Assembly (NCBI RefSeq): GCF_943912385.1 | Contig: NZ_CALTTY010000026.1 | Span: 1 to 16,337, forward strand | DNA: 16,337 bases | From: an uncultured Anaerococcus sp. | GTDB taxonomy: Bacteria > Bacillota > Clostridia > Tissierellales > Peptoniphilaceae | Reading direction: 5' to 3' | Part shown: one piece after another, positions 6,698 to 14,372 of the stretch | How positions within the stretch are numbered: position 1 is the first letter of the stretch | Layout of the letters: every line of letters starts with the position of its first letter | The notes under the pieces: model-generated | Seen by the model: only the letters and a program-made list of their open reading frames with translations | Databases searched by the model: none | Told to the model about the DNA's origin: nothing | Translations under genes and position numbers: made by a program

Positions 6698-6731
6698 AGC
6701 TAGACCACAAAATACCTCGGTCTAGCTTTTT
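6698..6731 (+). terminator. rho-independent terminator after the thioesterase pseudogene
   Basis: AGCTAGACC (6698-6706) pairs perfectly with GGTCTAGCT (6719-6727) around a 12-nt loop, followed by a T-run to 6731. It lies 30 nt after the second-frame TGA, agreeing with that TGA as the ancestral end of the gene. Confidence 0.85.
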
Positions 6732-6870
6732 ATTATGAATTAAAGCATGGTCGGGACTAGTTAATTATTTTCTTATAAACATCAAAAATTTATAAAAATA
6801 TATTTTTTAATAAAATAATCTACTATATTATATAAATGAATTTTGTAATTTATATATATAATCTTGGATT

Positions 6871-6899
6871 TTGTTAAATATATTTAAAATTGTTCTAAT
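6871..6899 (+). promoter_or_regulatory. candidate promoter of the polysaccharide operon
   Basis: TTGTTA (6871-6876) and TCTAAT (6894-6899) are 17 bp apart and would give a leader of about 100 nt before the LCP gene at 7008. The whole gap 6732-7007 is very AT-rich, with long A and T runs and TATATATATA near 6850-6860; this fits a curved, UP-element-like promoter region but also produces chance matches. TTTACA at 6907-6912 is an alternative -35 without a well-placed -10. Confidence 0.3.
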
Positions 6900-7007
6900 T
6901 TTCCTGTTTACAAAAGCAAATTTGAACGTAAAGTATTACAAGATAAGAGATTATTAATTGATTTGGAAAACAATAATAACAAACAAAAGTAATTAATTGG
7001 AGCTTTT

Positions 7008-8432
7008 ATGAACAAGACAAACAAAATTTTTTCTAAGGCAATAGCTGGATTGTCATTTATTATCTATCTAGTATTTGCCTTCTTTTTGTGCAAGCACAAC
7101 ATCTTGCCTATAAAATATCGAAGCCTAGTCTTGGCAGTATTATTTATAATCTTCCTTATATACGGAATATTATCTTACAAAAACAAAATAAAGGGCATAG
7201 GAAATATCATCTTTTTGATAATCCTACTAATTATAACTATAGCTGAACTAATCTTTATGTCTTATGTCAACACATCCATAAAAACGATAAATGAAATAAG
7301 CCAGGCTGATAAGAGTCTTAAGACAGAGATGTCTTACATTGTAAGAAAAGACTCAGCCTACAAGGACCTAGAGGATATAAAAGACTTAAGCCTTGCTATA
7401 GCAGAGACAGAAGACAATAAGATATTAGAAGAAGTCCTAGGTAAATACAAAGATCAATATAAAAAAGACCTAAGAAAGCTTAAGTATATAGACTACTTAA
7501 GCCTTGGTAAGAGCCTTCTAAGAGGCAAAGAGGAAGTTATCCTTCTAAATGAAAGCTTCAGATCCCTAATAGATGAAGCGGAAGAAGATTTTTCTAAAAA
7601 TACTAGAAAGATAGGCTCAGTTCTTGTTGAAAATAGACAAGAAGAAAAGAAAGAAAAAGAAAAGGTAGCCCTAGATGATTCATTTAATGTCTATATATCA
7701 GGTATAGATACCTACGGATCCCTGTCAAATGTATCAAGGTCTGACGTAAACCTAGTAGTGAGTGTAAACCCAACAAGAGGCAAGGTACTTATAACAACCA
7801 TACCAAGGGACTCCTATGTCAATATCCCAGGCAAGGGCATGGACAAGTTAACCCACGCTGGATTATTCGGGGTAGACTCATCGATAGAAACAATAGAAAA
7901 CCTATTTGATATAAAAATAGACTACTTTGGCAAGGTCAACTTCACCACACTTACAGAGCTAATAGACGTCCTAGGTGGTATAGATGTAGAAAGCCCAAGA
8001 GCCTTCACTGCACAGGGATATAACTTTGTACAAGGGACAAACCATCTTGATGGTGATATGGCCCTTGCCTTTGCAAGAGACAGGTACCACCAGGCAGAAG
8101 GAGACTTCGATAGGGGAAAAAACCACACCAGGATCATAGAAGCTATCATAAGAAAGATGCTAAGACCAGAAATCCTCCTAAACTTCGGAGACATCTCCCA
8201 AGTAGCCCTGAAATCTGTAAACACAGACATGCCATACGAAAAAATGATAGAACTAGTCAACAAACAAATCGACTCAGGCACAAGATGGGACATAGAAAGC
8301 CAGGCCCTATCTGGATCTGGCACCATGGACCAAAAGTCCGTCCTCATGCCAGATGCCAAGCTTTACATGATGATACCAAGCGATGAATCAGTAAAGGAAG
8401 TAGAGGGCAAGATAAAAGAGAACAATAAATAA
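7008..8432 (+). CDS. LytR-CpsA-Psr (LCP) family wall-polymer ligase
   Basis: A 474-residue membrane-anchored enzyme that moves undecaprenyl-phosphate-linked polymers (teichoic acid, capsule) onto peptidoglycan outside the membrane. Three hydrophobic segments (about 11-28, 38-56, 65-86) precede a charged, probably helical linker (~90-222, ending in EEKKEKEK), then the LCP domain (~225-425). Conserved features include SRSD (243-246) and PRDSYV (266-271) with Arg267 and Asp268. AFARDRY (354-360) and GDFDRGKNH (365-373) follow, the last supplying Arg369. These Arg and Asp residues bind the lipid pyrophosphate and metal in the family. The start has TTGGAG five bases upstream. It is the first gene of the operon and ends 11 nt before the flippase gene. 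Most LCP proteins have a single membrane helix, so the three-segment anchor with a long linker is less usual. Confidence 0.92.
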   Translation: MNKTNKIFSKAIAGLSFIIYLVFAFFLCKHNILPIKYRSLVLAVLFIIFLIYGILSYKNKIKGIGNIIFLIILLIITIAELIFMSYVNTSIKTINEISQADKSLKTEMSYIVRKDSAYKDLEDIKDLSLAIAETEDNKILEEVLGKYKDQYKKDLRKLKYIDYLSLGKSLLRGKEEVILLNESFRSLIDEAEEDFSKNTRKIGSVLVENRQEEKKEKEKVALDDSFNVYISGIDTYGSLSNVSRSDVNLVVSVNPTRGKVLITTIPRDSYVNIPGKGMDKLTHAGLFGVDSSIETIENLFDIKIDYFGKVNFTTLTELIDVLGGIDVESPRAFTAQGYNFVQGTNHLDGDMALAFARDRYHQAEGDFDRGKNHTRIIEAIIRKMLRPEILLNFGDISQVALKSVNTDMPYEKMIELVNKQIDSGTRWDIESQALSGSGTMDQKSVLMPDAKLYMMIPSDESVKEVEGKIKENNK

Positions 8433-8443
8433 GGAAAAGTAAA

Positions 8444-9973
8444 ATGGGACAAACGACACTAATACTGATGATCTTAACAGTTATATCTAAAATATTCGGC
8501 TTTGTAAGAGAATCAGTAATGGCGGCCGTCATAGGGGCAGGTGACATAAAGTCAATTTATGTCACCGCTACCACCATCCCAGACATAATGACCTATACGG
8601 TAATAGTGGGAATAGTAGCAGCCTATATACCTGTATATACAGAAATAAGCTCTGAAAAAGGAGAAAGTGAAGCTGAAGCATTTACATCAAACTTACTAAA
8701 TATCCTCATGATTTATGGAGCGATAATTTTCGGGGTAGTACTAGTTTTTGCAGGTCCAATATCAAAAATATTTTCCCCTAAACTTAGCGGTGATACATTA
8801 GCCCTGGCTAAAGACTTCACCAGGATAATGGCGATATCCATATTTGCCTTCCTGTATTCTGCCGTGATAAGAGGATTTTTAAATGCCAAGGGCAACTTCA
8901 TTGATCCAGTCATACCAGGAATTATTTTAAATATATTTGTCATTGGATCTACAATAATTACAGGTATCTTTGATAAGCCATATATATTAATAGTTGGAAC
9001 TCTAATAGTCAGCATATTACAATTTGCAAGATTTCCTTTTGTTAGCCACAAGTTAGGATTTCGCCATGAGAAAAAAGTAGACTTTCATGACCCCTATATA
9101 AAATATCTGCTAGCAATGATGATTCCTATAATCGTATCAAGTGCTACAAATAAAATTTCTATATTAGTAGACAAGTCGATGGCATCAGCCTATTTAGGAA
9201 TAGATGCTGTTGCAAAGATTTTTTATACAGAAAATATGTTAGACTTTATTGTAGAAGTATTTACTATAAATATAGCTACAATTACACTCCCACAATTAGC
9301 AAAATTCGCAAATGGCGGCCATGTTTCTGAAATGAAAGAAAAAACATCGTCTACCCTAGTGCTAACTATGGCCCTAGTTATACCGGCAACTCTAGGCATG
9401 ATGGCTCTAGCACATCCAATAATAAGATTAATCTATGAAAGAAATGCTTTTAGTCCGCAAGATACACATATAGTAGCATCATTATTAATTTCCTACGGAC
9501 CTTACATAGTATTTATTTCAATACTAAAAATATTCTCAAATGCCTTCTATGCAGTAGGAGATTCAAAAACACCGCTCCTTATAATATTGGGTCAGCAAGT
9601 AATTAACTTTCTACTAAATATTGTTTTAGTAAGAATATTTGCTATAGATGGGATAGGCTTGGCTACAAGCATATCTACATTTTTAGGAAGTATATTTTTG
9701 CTTTTAGCATATTTTAAGAAATTTGGAAAAGCAGAATCTAATGAGCACATTATTTCTATTATAAAAATAATTATTGCTTCAATTGTTATGGTATTGATTA
9801 CAAGATTTATAAATAGATACTTTGTAGATATTACTGGACCAATAATAAGCCTACTCTTAGCAGTGTTTTTTGCTGGTGTTAGTTATTTAATAGTAATAGT
9901 AAAGGTGAAAATACAAGTCATTGATAATCTCACACAAGACTTATATAAAAAGATGAAAGGAGTTAGAGAATGA
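8444..9973 (+). CDS. MurJ/MviN-like lipid-linked oligosaccharide flippase
   Basis: A 509-residue polytopic protein (about 14 hydrophobic segments) of the MOP superfamily, MurJ/MviN group. The N-terminal ISKIFGFVRESVMAAVIGAG (15-34) matches the family start LxxxxGFxRE. In canonical MurJ this is followed by a conserved Asp in TDAFxxAFxxPN and an Arg shortly after. Here the sequence is DIKSIYVTATTIPDIMTYT, so those charges are replaced. Together with its place between an LCP ligase and sugar-nucleotide genes, this suggests a paralog devoted to flipping a wall-polysaccharide repeat unit, a Wzx-like job, rather than the housekeeping lipid II flippase. That last step is inference. AAGGAA lies eight bases upstream of the start. 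The stop overlaps the next gene's start (ATGA at 9970-9973), implying translational coupling. The first ~450 nt are GC-richer than the rest of the gene. Confidence 0.85.
   Translation: MGQTTLILMILTVISKIFGFVRESVMAAVIGAGDIKSIYVTATTIPDIMTYTVIVGIVAAYIPVYTEISSEKGESEAEAFTSNLLNILMIYGAIIFGVVLVFAGPISKIFSPKLSGDTLALAKDFTRIMAISIFAFLYSAVIRGFLNAKGNFIDPVIPGIILNIFVIGSTIITGIFDKPYILIVGTLIVSILQFARFPFVSHKLGFRHEKKVDFHDPYIKYLLAMMIPIIVSSATNKISILVDKSMASAYLGIDAVAKIFYTENMLDFIVEVFTINIATITLPQLAKFANGGHVSEMKEKTSSTLVLTMALVIPATLGMMALAHPIIRLIYERNAFSPQDTHIVASLLISYGPYIVFISILKIFSNAFYAVGDSKTPLLIILGQQVINFLLNIVLVRIFAIDGIGLATSISTFLGSIFLLLAYFKKFGKAESNEHIISIIKIIIASIVMVLITRFINRYFVDITGPIISLLLAVFFAGVSYLIVIVKVKIQVIDNLTQDLYKKMKGVRE
8540..8566 (+). 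other. perfect 11-bp hairpin inside the MurJ-like gene
   Basis: GGTGACATAAA (8540-8550) is perfectly complementary to TTTATGTCACC (8556-8566) across a 5-nt GTCAA loop. It lies about 100 nt into the coding region, over codons for residues 33-41. There is no T-run after it, so it is not a standard terminator. An mRNA structure that tunes expression of the downstream operon genes, a processing site, or chance are all open. Confidence 0.5.
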
Positions 9974-11931
9974 GCATTTTTACTGAAACAAACAAGAAGA
10001 AAATAACCTTATTATTTTTTGATATATTAGTACTTAATATAGCTTATTTTTTAGCTCTATATTTTAGGTTTGACCTTAATTTTTCGGCAATACCACAAGA
10101 ATATCTATTAGCTTTCAAAAAATATACATTGATAAATACTATAATTAGCTTATTTATATACTCCAGATGTAAGATGTATAAGATGATGTTAGAGTATGCA
10201 TCATACACAGAACTTATTAATATAACATGGGCGACAATTCTATCTTTTATAAGTCACATTATACTCATGACTACATTTGTTGAGAAAATGCCTTTTTCAT
10301 ATTATTTATTTGGCTTTATGATACAATATGTATTAACAGTTTCTTCTAGATTTGCAAAAAGGATGTTAATATATATATCCTACAAGCAAAAAAAAGATAA
10401 GGAGAAATACAAAAAGGCAATAATTATAGGAGCTGGCTCTGCTGGTCAAACGCTAATAAGAGATATAAACAACTCAAATAAAAATGAGCAAACCAATGTC
10501 CTAGTTATGGGTTTTATAGATGATGACATAAGTAAAACAAACCAGTATATTGGTGGGACAAAAGTTCTAGGTAATAGAGACGATATAAAAGATATAGTTA
10601 TAAAAGAAGACATAGACCTTATCCTAGTTGCCATACCATCTGCACCAGAAGAAGAAAAAAGACAAATACTTAGGATATGCAATGACACAGGATGTGAGGT
10701 CAAGGTCCTACCTGGTATATACCAAATGGTGTCAGGTAAAATCACCATGTCCACAATGAAAGACGTCCAGATAGAAGACCTCTTAGGTCGAGATCCTGTA
10801 AAAATTTTCTCAAATGAAACCTTCGAATACCTAAATGACCAGGTAGTCCTAGTTACAGGGGGCGGGGGCTCAATAGGATCAGAGCTTTGTAGGCAAATAG
10901 CCCAATATGGCCCAAAAGCTCTTATCATATTTGATATATACGAGAATAATGCTTACGAAATAGAGCAAGAAATTAAGAGAAACCATAGAGACCTAAATCT
11001 CCTTACTCTTATAGGATCTGTGAGAGATTATATGAGAGTAGAGAAAGTCTTCGAAGAGTACAAGCCTGATATAGTTTTCCATGCAGCGGCTCATAAACAC
11101 GTACCTCTTATGGAGACAAGCCCCGTAGAAGCTATTAAAAACAACGTAAAAGGGACCTACAACGTAGCCTTACTTTCTCTTATATATAATACCAAGAGAT
11201 TTGTCCTGATATCCACAGACAAGGCGGTCAACCCTACATCAGTCATGGGAGCGACAAAGAGAGTCTGTGAAAAGATAATCCAAGGACTCAACGATGTAAA
11301 AATAAGTGGAAACTATGAAAGTCTCGCAAAAATCAATGTCCAAGATGGAGATAGGAATATTATTATCGATCCTGCAGAGAAATTAGCAGGCAAAGATCAT
11401 AGTACAGAGTTTGTAGCAGTGAGGTTTGGCAACGTACTAGGGTCAAATGGATCTGTTATCCCACTATTTAAAAAGCAAATAGAAGCAGGAGGACCGGTAA
11501 CAGTGACCCATCCTGATATTATAAGATATTTTATGACAATCAAAGAAGCCGTGAAGCTAGTCCTCCAAGCAGGGTCCATGGCAGAGGGCGGCGAAATATT
11601 CGTCCTAGACATGGGAGAGCCTGTAAAAATTGATGACCTAGCCAGGCAACTAATAAGACTATCAGGCTACCAGCCAGACATAGATATGCCAATTGTATAC
11701 ACAGGACTCAGACCGGGAGAAAAACTCTACGAAGAAAGACTCATGGACGAGGAAGCCTTAGAAGATACGGATATAGAAGGTATATCTGTCGGAAAACCTC
11801 TAGAATTTTCTAGAGAAGATTTTTTTGAAAAACTAGACACCATAATAAACCATGAGCATATTGATGAACTAGATATAATAAGTACAATAAATGAATTGAT
11901 AAGCACTTTTATAGGAAAGAAAGAGAGATAG
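9970..11931 (+). CDS. membrane-anchored UDP-HexNAc 4,6-dehydratase, CapD/PglF/WbpM type
   Basis: A 653-residue protein with the full domain order of the large nucleotide-sugar dehydratases. Four N-terminal membrane helices (~12-125) come first, then a CoA-binding-like Rossmann domain (GAGSAGQ at 154-160), then an extended-SDR catalytic domain with TGGGGSIGSE (296-305). The catalytic region shows HAAAHKHVP (371-379), STDKAVNPTSVMGATK (415-430) with the Met-x3-Lys variant (Met426, Lys430) typical of this group, RFGNVLGSNGS (485-495) and RPGEKLYEE (581-589). The enzyme would convert UDP-GlcNAc or a relative to a 4-keto-6-deoxy sugar, the substrate for the aminotransferase encoded next. Residues ~440-478 form an extra, polar, poorly conserved-looking segment before RFGN. 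AAAGGAG is seven bases upstream of the start, which overlaps the flippase stop. Confidence 0.92.
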   Translation: MSIFTETNKKKITLLFFDILVLNIAYFLALYFRFDLNFSAIPQEYLLAFKKYTLINTIISLFIYSRCKMYKMMLEYASYTELINITWATILSFISHIILMTTFVEKMPFSYYLFGFMIQYVLTVSSRFAKRMLIYISYKQKKDKEKYKKAIIIGAGSAGQTLIRDINNSNKNEQTNVLVMGFIDDDISKTNQYIGGTKVLGNRDDIKDIVIKEDIDLILVAIPSAPEEEKRQILRICNDTGCEVKVLPGIYQMVSGKITMSTMKDVQIEDLLGRDPVKIFSNETFEYLNDQVVLVTGGGGSIGSELCRQIAQYGPKALIIFDIYENNAYEIEQEIKRNHRDLNLLTLIGSVRDYMRVEKVFEEYKPDIVFHAAAHKHVPLMETSPVEAIKNNVKGTYNVALLSLIYNTKRFVLISTDKAVNPTSVMGATKRVCEKIIQGLNDVKISGNYESLAKINVQDGDRNIIIDPAEKLAGKDHSTEFVAVRFGNVLGSNGSVIPLFKKQIEAGGPVTVTHPDIIRYFMTIKEAVKLVLQAGSMAEGGEIFVLDMGEPVKIDDLARQLIRLSGYQPDIDMPIVYTGLRPGEKLYEERLMDEEALEDTDIEGISVGKPLEFSREDFFEKLDTIINHEHIDELDIISTINELISTFIGKKER

Positions 11932-11935
11932 GTAA

Positions 11936-13207
11936 ATGTTTGATAAAGCAAAGAATATAAAGAAATTAGAAGACAAAGTATGGCTCTCATCACCTACAAT
12001 GCATGGTGATGAGCTAAAATACATGACAGAAGCCTATGAGACAAACTGGATGAGTACAGTAGGAGAAAACATCAACAAGGTAGAAGAGGAAGTAGCAAAG
12101 ATTGCAGGCTGTGACTATGCAGTAGGTCTTGCAAGCGGTACATCTACCCTTCATCTTGCTATCAAACTCGCTGGTGTCAAAAGAGGAGAGAGGGTATTTT
12201 GTTCATCTATGACTTTTTCAGCAAGCGCAAATCCTATTTGCTATGAAGGTGCTATACCAGTGTTTATCGATTCAGAATATGAAACATGGAATATGGATCC
12301 AAAAGCTCTAGAAAAAGCCTTTGAAATATATCCTGAAACAAAGTATGTCATGCTTGTCCACCTATATGGGACTCCAGCAAAAATGGATGAAATAGTCGAA
12401 ATCTGCAATAAAAATAATGCAATCTTGATAGAAGATGCTGCAGAATCGTTTGGAGCGACATATAAAGGCAAGCAAACAGGTACCTTTGGATCTTATAATG
12501 CCATATCCTTTAATGGTAATAAAATCATAACAGGCTCAGCTGGAGGTATGCTACTAACAAACTCAAAAGAAGCAGCAGACAAAGCAAGAAAATGGTCTAC
12601 CCAATCTAGGGAAAATGCTCCTTGGTACCAACACGAAGAAGTCGGATACAACTATAGGATGAGTAATGTTATAGCAGGTGTAGTAAGAGGCCAACTTCCA
12701 TATCTATATGACCACATTAATCAAAAGAAAGAAATATACAATAGGTATAAAGAAGGTCTAAAAGACCTTCCTATAAAGATGAATCCATTTGATGAAGACA
12801 TAATGGAGCCAAATTACTGGCTATCCTGTATGATAATAGATGAAGAGGCAATGTCAAAAGAAGTTAGAGACGACCTAGACTATCTATATAGACCAGAAAA
12901 AGGAAAGACATCACCACACGAAATACTAGATACATTGGCTAGTATAAATGCAGAAGGTAGACCTATATGGAAGCCGATGCATAAGCAACCTATTTTTAGA
13001 AATCATGACTTTATAAATAGATATGGAAAAGCAAATGCACTTACAAATGCATATATAGAGGGTGGATTGGTAGATGAACGAGATAAGATGCCAGAAGATA
13101 TATGCTCAGATATATTCAAAAGAGGACTTTGCCTACCTAGCGATAATAAGATGACAGAAGAAGAACAAGAGATAATTATAGAAGCGATTAGAGCTTGTTT
13201 TGAATAG
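11936..13207 (+). CDS. DegT/DnrJ/EryC1/StrS-family PLP aminotransferase
   Basis: A 423-residue sugar aminotransferase. ASGTSTLHLA (66-75) binds the cofactor phosphate, EDAAESFG (166-173) contains the Asp that contacts the pyridine nitrogen, and SFNGNKIITGSAGG (191-204) carries the PLP lysine Lys196. EVGYNYRMSN and WKPMHKQPIF are further family motifs. The expected reaction is glutamate-dependent amination of the 4-keto-6-deoxy-HexNAc made by the preceding dehydratase, as PglE does in the Campylobacter bacillosamine pathway. A segment before WKPMH (around YLYRPEKGKTSP) makes it slightly longer than the ~390 residues of PglE-type enzymes. The gap to the dehydratase is 4 nt. The Shine-Dalgarno is only AGG three bases before ATG, so translation probably depends on coupling. 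Confidence 0.92.
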   Translation: MFDKAKNIKKLEDKVWLSSPTMHGDELKYMTEAYETNWMSTVGENINKVEEEVAKIAGCDYAVGLASGTSTLHLAIKLAGVKRGERVFCSSMTFSASANPICYEGAIPVFIDSEYETWNMDPKALEKAFEIYPETKYVMLVHLYGTPAKMDEIVEICNKNNAILIEDAAESFGATYKGKQTGTFGSYNAISFNGNKIITGSAGGMLLTNSKEAADKARKWSTQSRENAPWYQHEEVGYNYRMSNVIAGVVRGQLPYLYDHINQKKEIYNRYKEGLKDLPIKMNPFDEDIMEPNYWLSCMIIDEEAMSKEVRDDLDYLYRPEKGKTSPHEILDTLASINAEGRPIWKPMHKQPIFRNHDFINRYGKANALTNAYIEGGLVDERDKMPEDICSDIFKRGLCLPSDNKMTEEEQEIIIEAIRACFE

Positions 13208-13216
13208 GAGATATAT

Positions 13217-13825
13217 TTGGAAAGTACAAATGACAGTTTTTACAAAAAATATGTAAAAGTTTTTCTAGACTTTATTATTAGTATTGTATCACTAACTGTA
13301 TTTAGTCCGATTCTGTTAATCATTGCAATAGCAATAAAGTTAGATTCTAAAGGTCCTGTATTTTTTAAGCAAAAACGACTTGGTCTGTATGGTCATAATT
13401 TCTATATTTATAAGTTTAGAACCATGATAGTTAACGCCGAAAAAATTGGGGATGGATTAAGTATAAAAAATGAAAATGATAACCGAATTACTAAGGTAGG
13501 TAAATTTTTAAGAAAAACTAGTTTAGATGAATTACCACAATTAATAAATTTACTTAAAAAAGAAATGTCACTAATTGGACCAAGGCCTCCCGTTGTTTAT
13601 CATCCTTATAAAGGATATGAAAATTATCCAGATTGGACTAAAGGAAGATTTGAAGTTAGGCCAGGTATTACAGGATTGGCCCAAATAAAAGTAAGAAATA
13701 GTGCTACTTGGGAAGAAAGAATAAAATATGACAATGATTATGTGGAAAATATATCTTTTACAAATGATGTCAAAATATTCTTCAATACATTTAAGACGAT
13801 ACTAAGCAGGGATAAGATTTATTAA
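13217..13825 (+). CDS. phosphoglycosyl transferase (PglC/bacterial sugar transferase family)
   Basis: A 202-residue monotopic initiating transferase that moves a sugar 1-phosphate from UDP-sugar to undecaprenyl phosphate. It has a hydrophobic re-entrant helix (~17-41), KRLGLYGHNFYIYKFRTM (53-70), the catalytic Asp-Glu pair in TSLDELPQL (D104, E105), IGPRPP (120-125) and RPGITGLAQ (148-156). The short length, without extra N-terminal helices, matches the PglC-like subgroup. The start is a TTG with GGAG six bases upstream; no ATG in the frame fits better. It lies 9 nt after the aminotransferase. From here on the DNA is markedly AT-richer than the two genes before it. Specificity for a di-N-acetylated 6-deoxy sugar is inferred from context only. 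Confidence 0.92.
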   Translation: MESTNDSFYKKYVKVFLDFIISIVSLTVFSPILLIIAIAIKLDSKGPVFFKQKRLGLYGHNFYIYKFRTMIVNAEKIGDGLSIKNENDNRITKVGKFLRKTSLDELPQLINLLKKEMSLIGPRPPVVYHPYKGYENYPDWTKGRFEVRPGITGLAQIKVRNSATWEERIKYDNDYVENISFTNDVKIFFNTFKTILSRDKIY

Positions 13826-13835
13826 AGGAAATTTT

Positions 13836-14372
13836 ATGCTAAAAGGGAAAAATATATCATTGAGACCAATAGAATTAAGGGATATAAACTATTTAAATAA
13901 ATGGAAAAATACTGAAGAAGTTTTTAAATACTTGGGAGGAGGTTTTTTTCCTGTATCAATAGATGTTCAATCAAAGTGGATGGATAGTCTGATGGATACT
14001 ACATCAGGAAATATTAGGTTTATAATAGTAAATGATACAAAAAAACCAATTGGATTAATAGGTATGTATTCTCTTAACAATATACACAAGACAGCGGAAG
14101 TAGGTATGTATATTGGAGAAATTGAAGAGCAAGGCAAAGGTTACGCAACTGAAACTTATAATTTATTTGAAGAATTTTTACAAAGATATATAAATATAAG
14201 AAAATTAAAATTATTTGTGGTAAAAAATAATACTTCAGCTTTAAAGTTTCGGGAAAAACTTGGATACGACAAGGTGGGAGTTCTATCGAAAGAACGATAT
14301 ATTAATGGAAAATATCTAGACGTCATAATAATGGAAAAATTTCTAAACAATGAGGGGGGTAATATTGGTTAA
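13836..14372 (+). CDS. GNAT N-acetyltransferase, RimJ/RimL type
   Basis: A 178-residue acetyltransferase. The fold shows the N-terminal LRPIELRDINYLNKW (9-23), the beta-strand region AEVGMYIGE (87-95), the acetyl-CoA loop EEQGKGYATE (97-106) and the NxxALKFREKLGYDKVG region before the last strands. The RimJ/RimL group acetylates amino groups on proteins or small molecules. Inside this operon, N-acetylation of the 4-amino sugar produced by the aminotransferase is the likely reaction, in the role played by PglD or PseH elsewhere. AAAGGA precedes the start at normal distance. The gene is 10 nt after the transferase and overlaps the next one by 8 nt. Confidence 0.85.
   Translation: MLKGKNISLRPIELRDINYLNKWKNTEEVFKYLGGGFFPVSIDVQSKWMDSLMDTTSGNIRFIIVNDTKKPIGLIGMYSLNNIHKTAEVGMYIGEIEEQGKGYATETYNLFEEFLQRYINIRKLKLFVVKNNTSALKFREKLGYDKVGVLSKERYINGKYLDVIIMEKFLNNEGGNIG

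Noticed and set aside
7640..7672. Purine-rich GAAGAAAAGAAAG tract as a regulatory or simple-sequence repeat
   Set aside because: It encodes the Lys/Glu-rich hinge of the LCP protein in frame and is not a pure repeat.
14350..14364. ATG at 14350 as the ATP-grasp start
   Set aside because: The strong GAGGGGGG lies downstream of it and five bases before an in-frame TTG at 14365. The protein then begins VNILITSVG, which fits the family's usual N-terminus.
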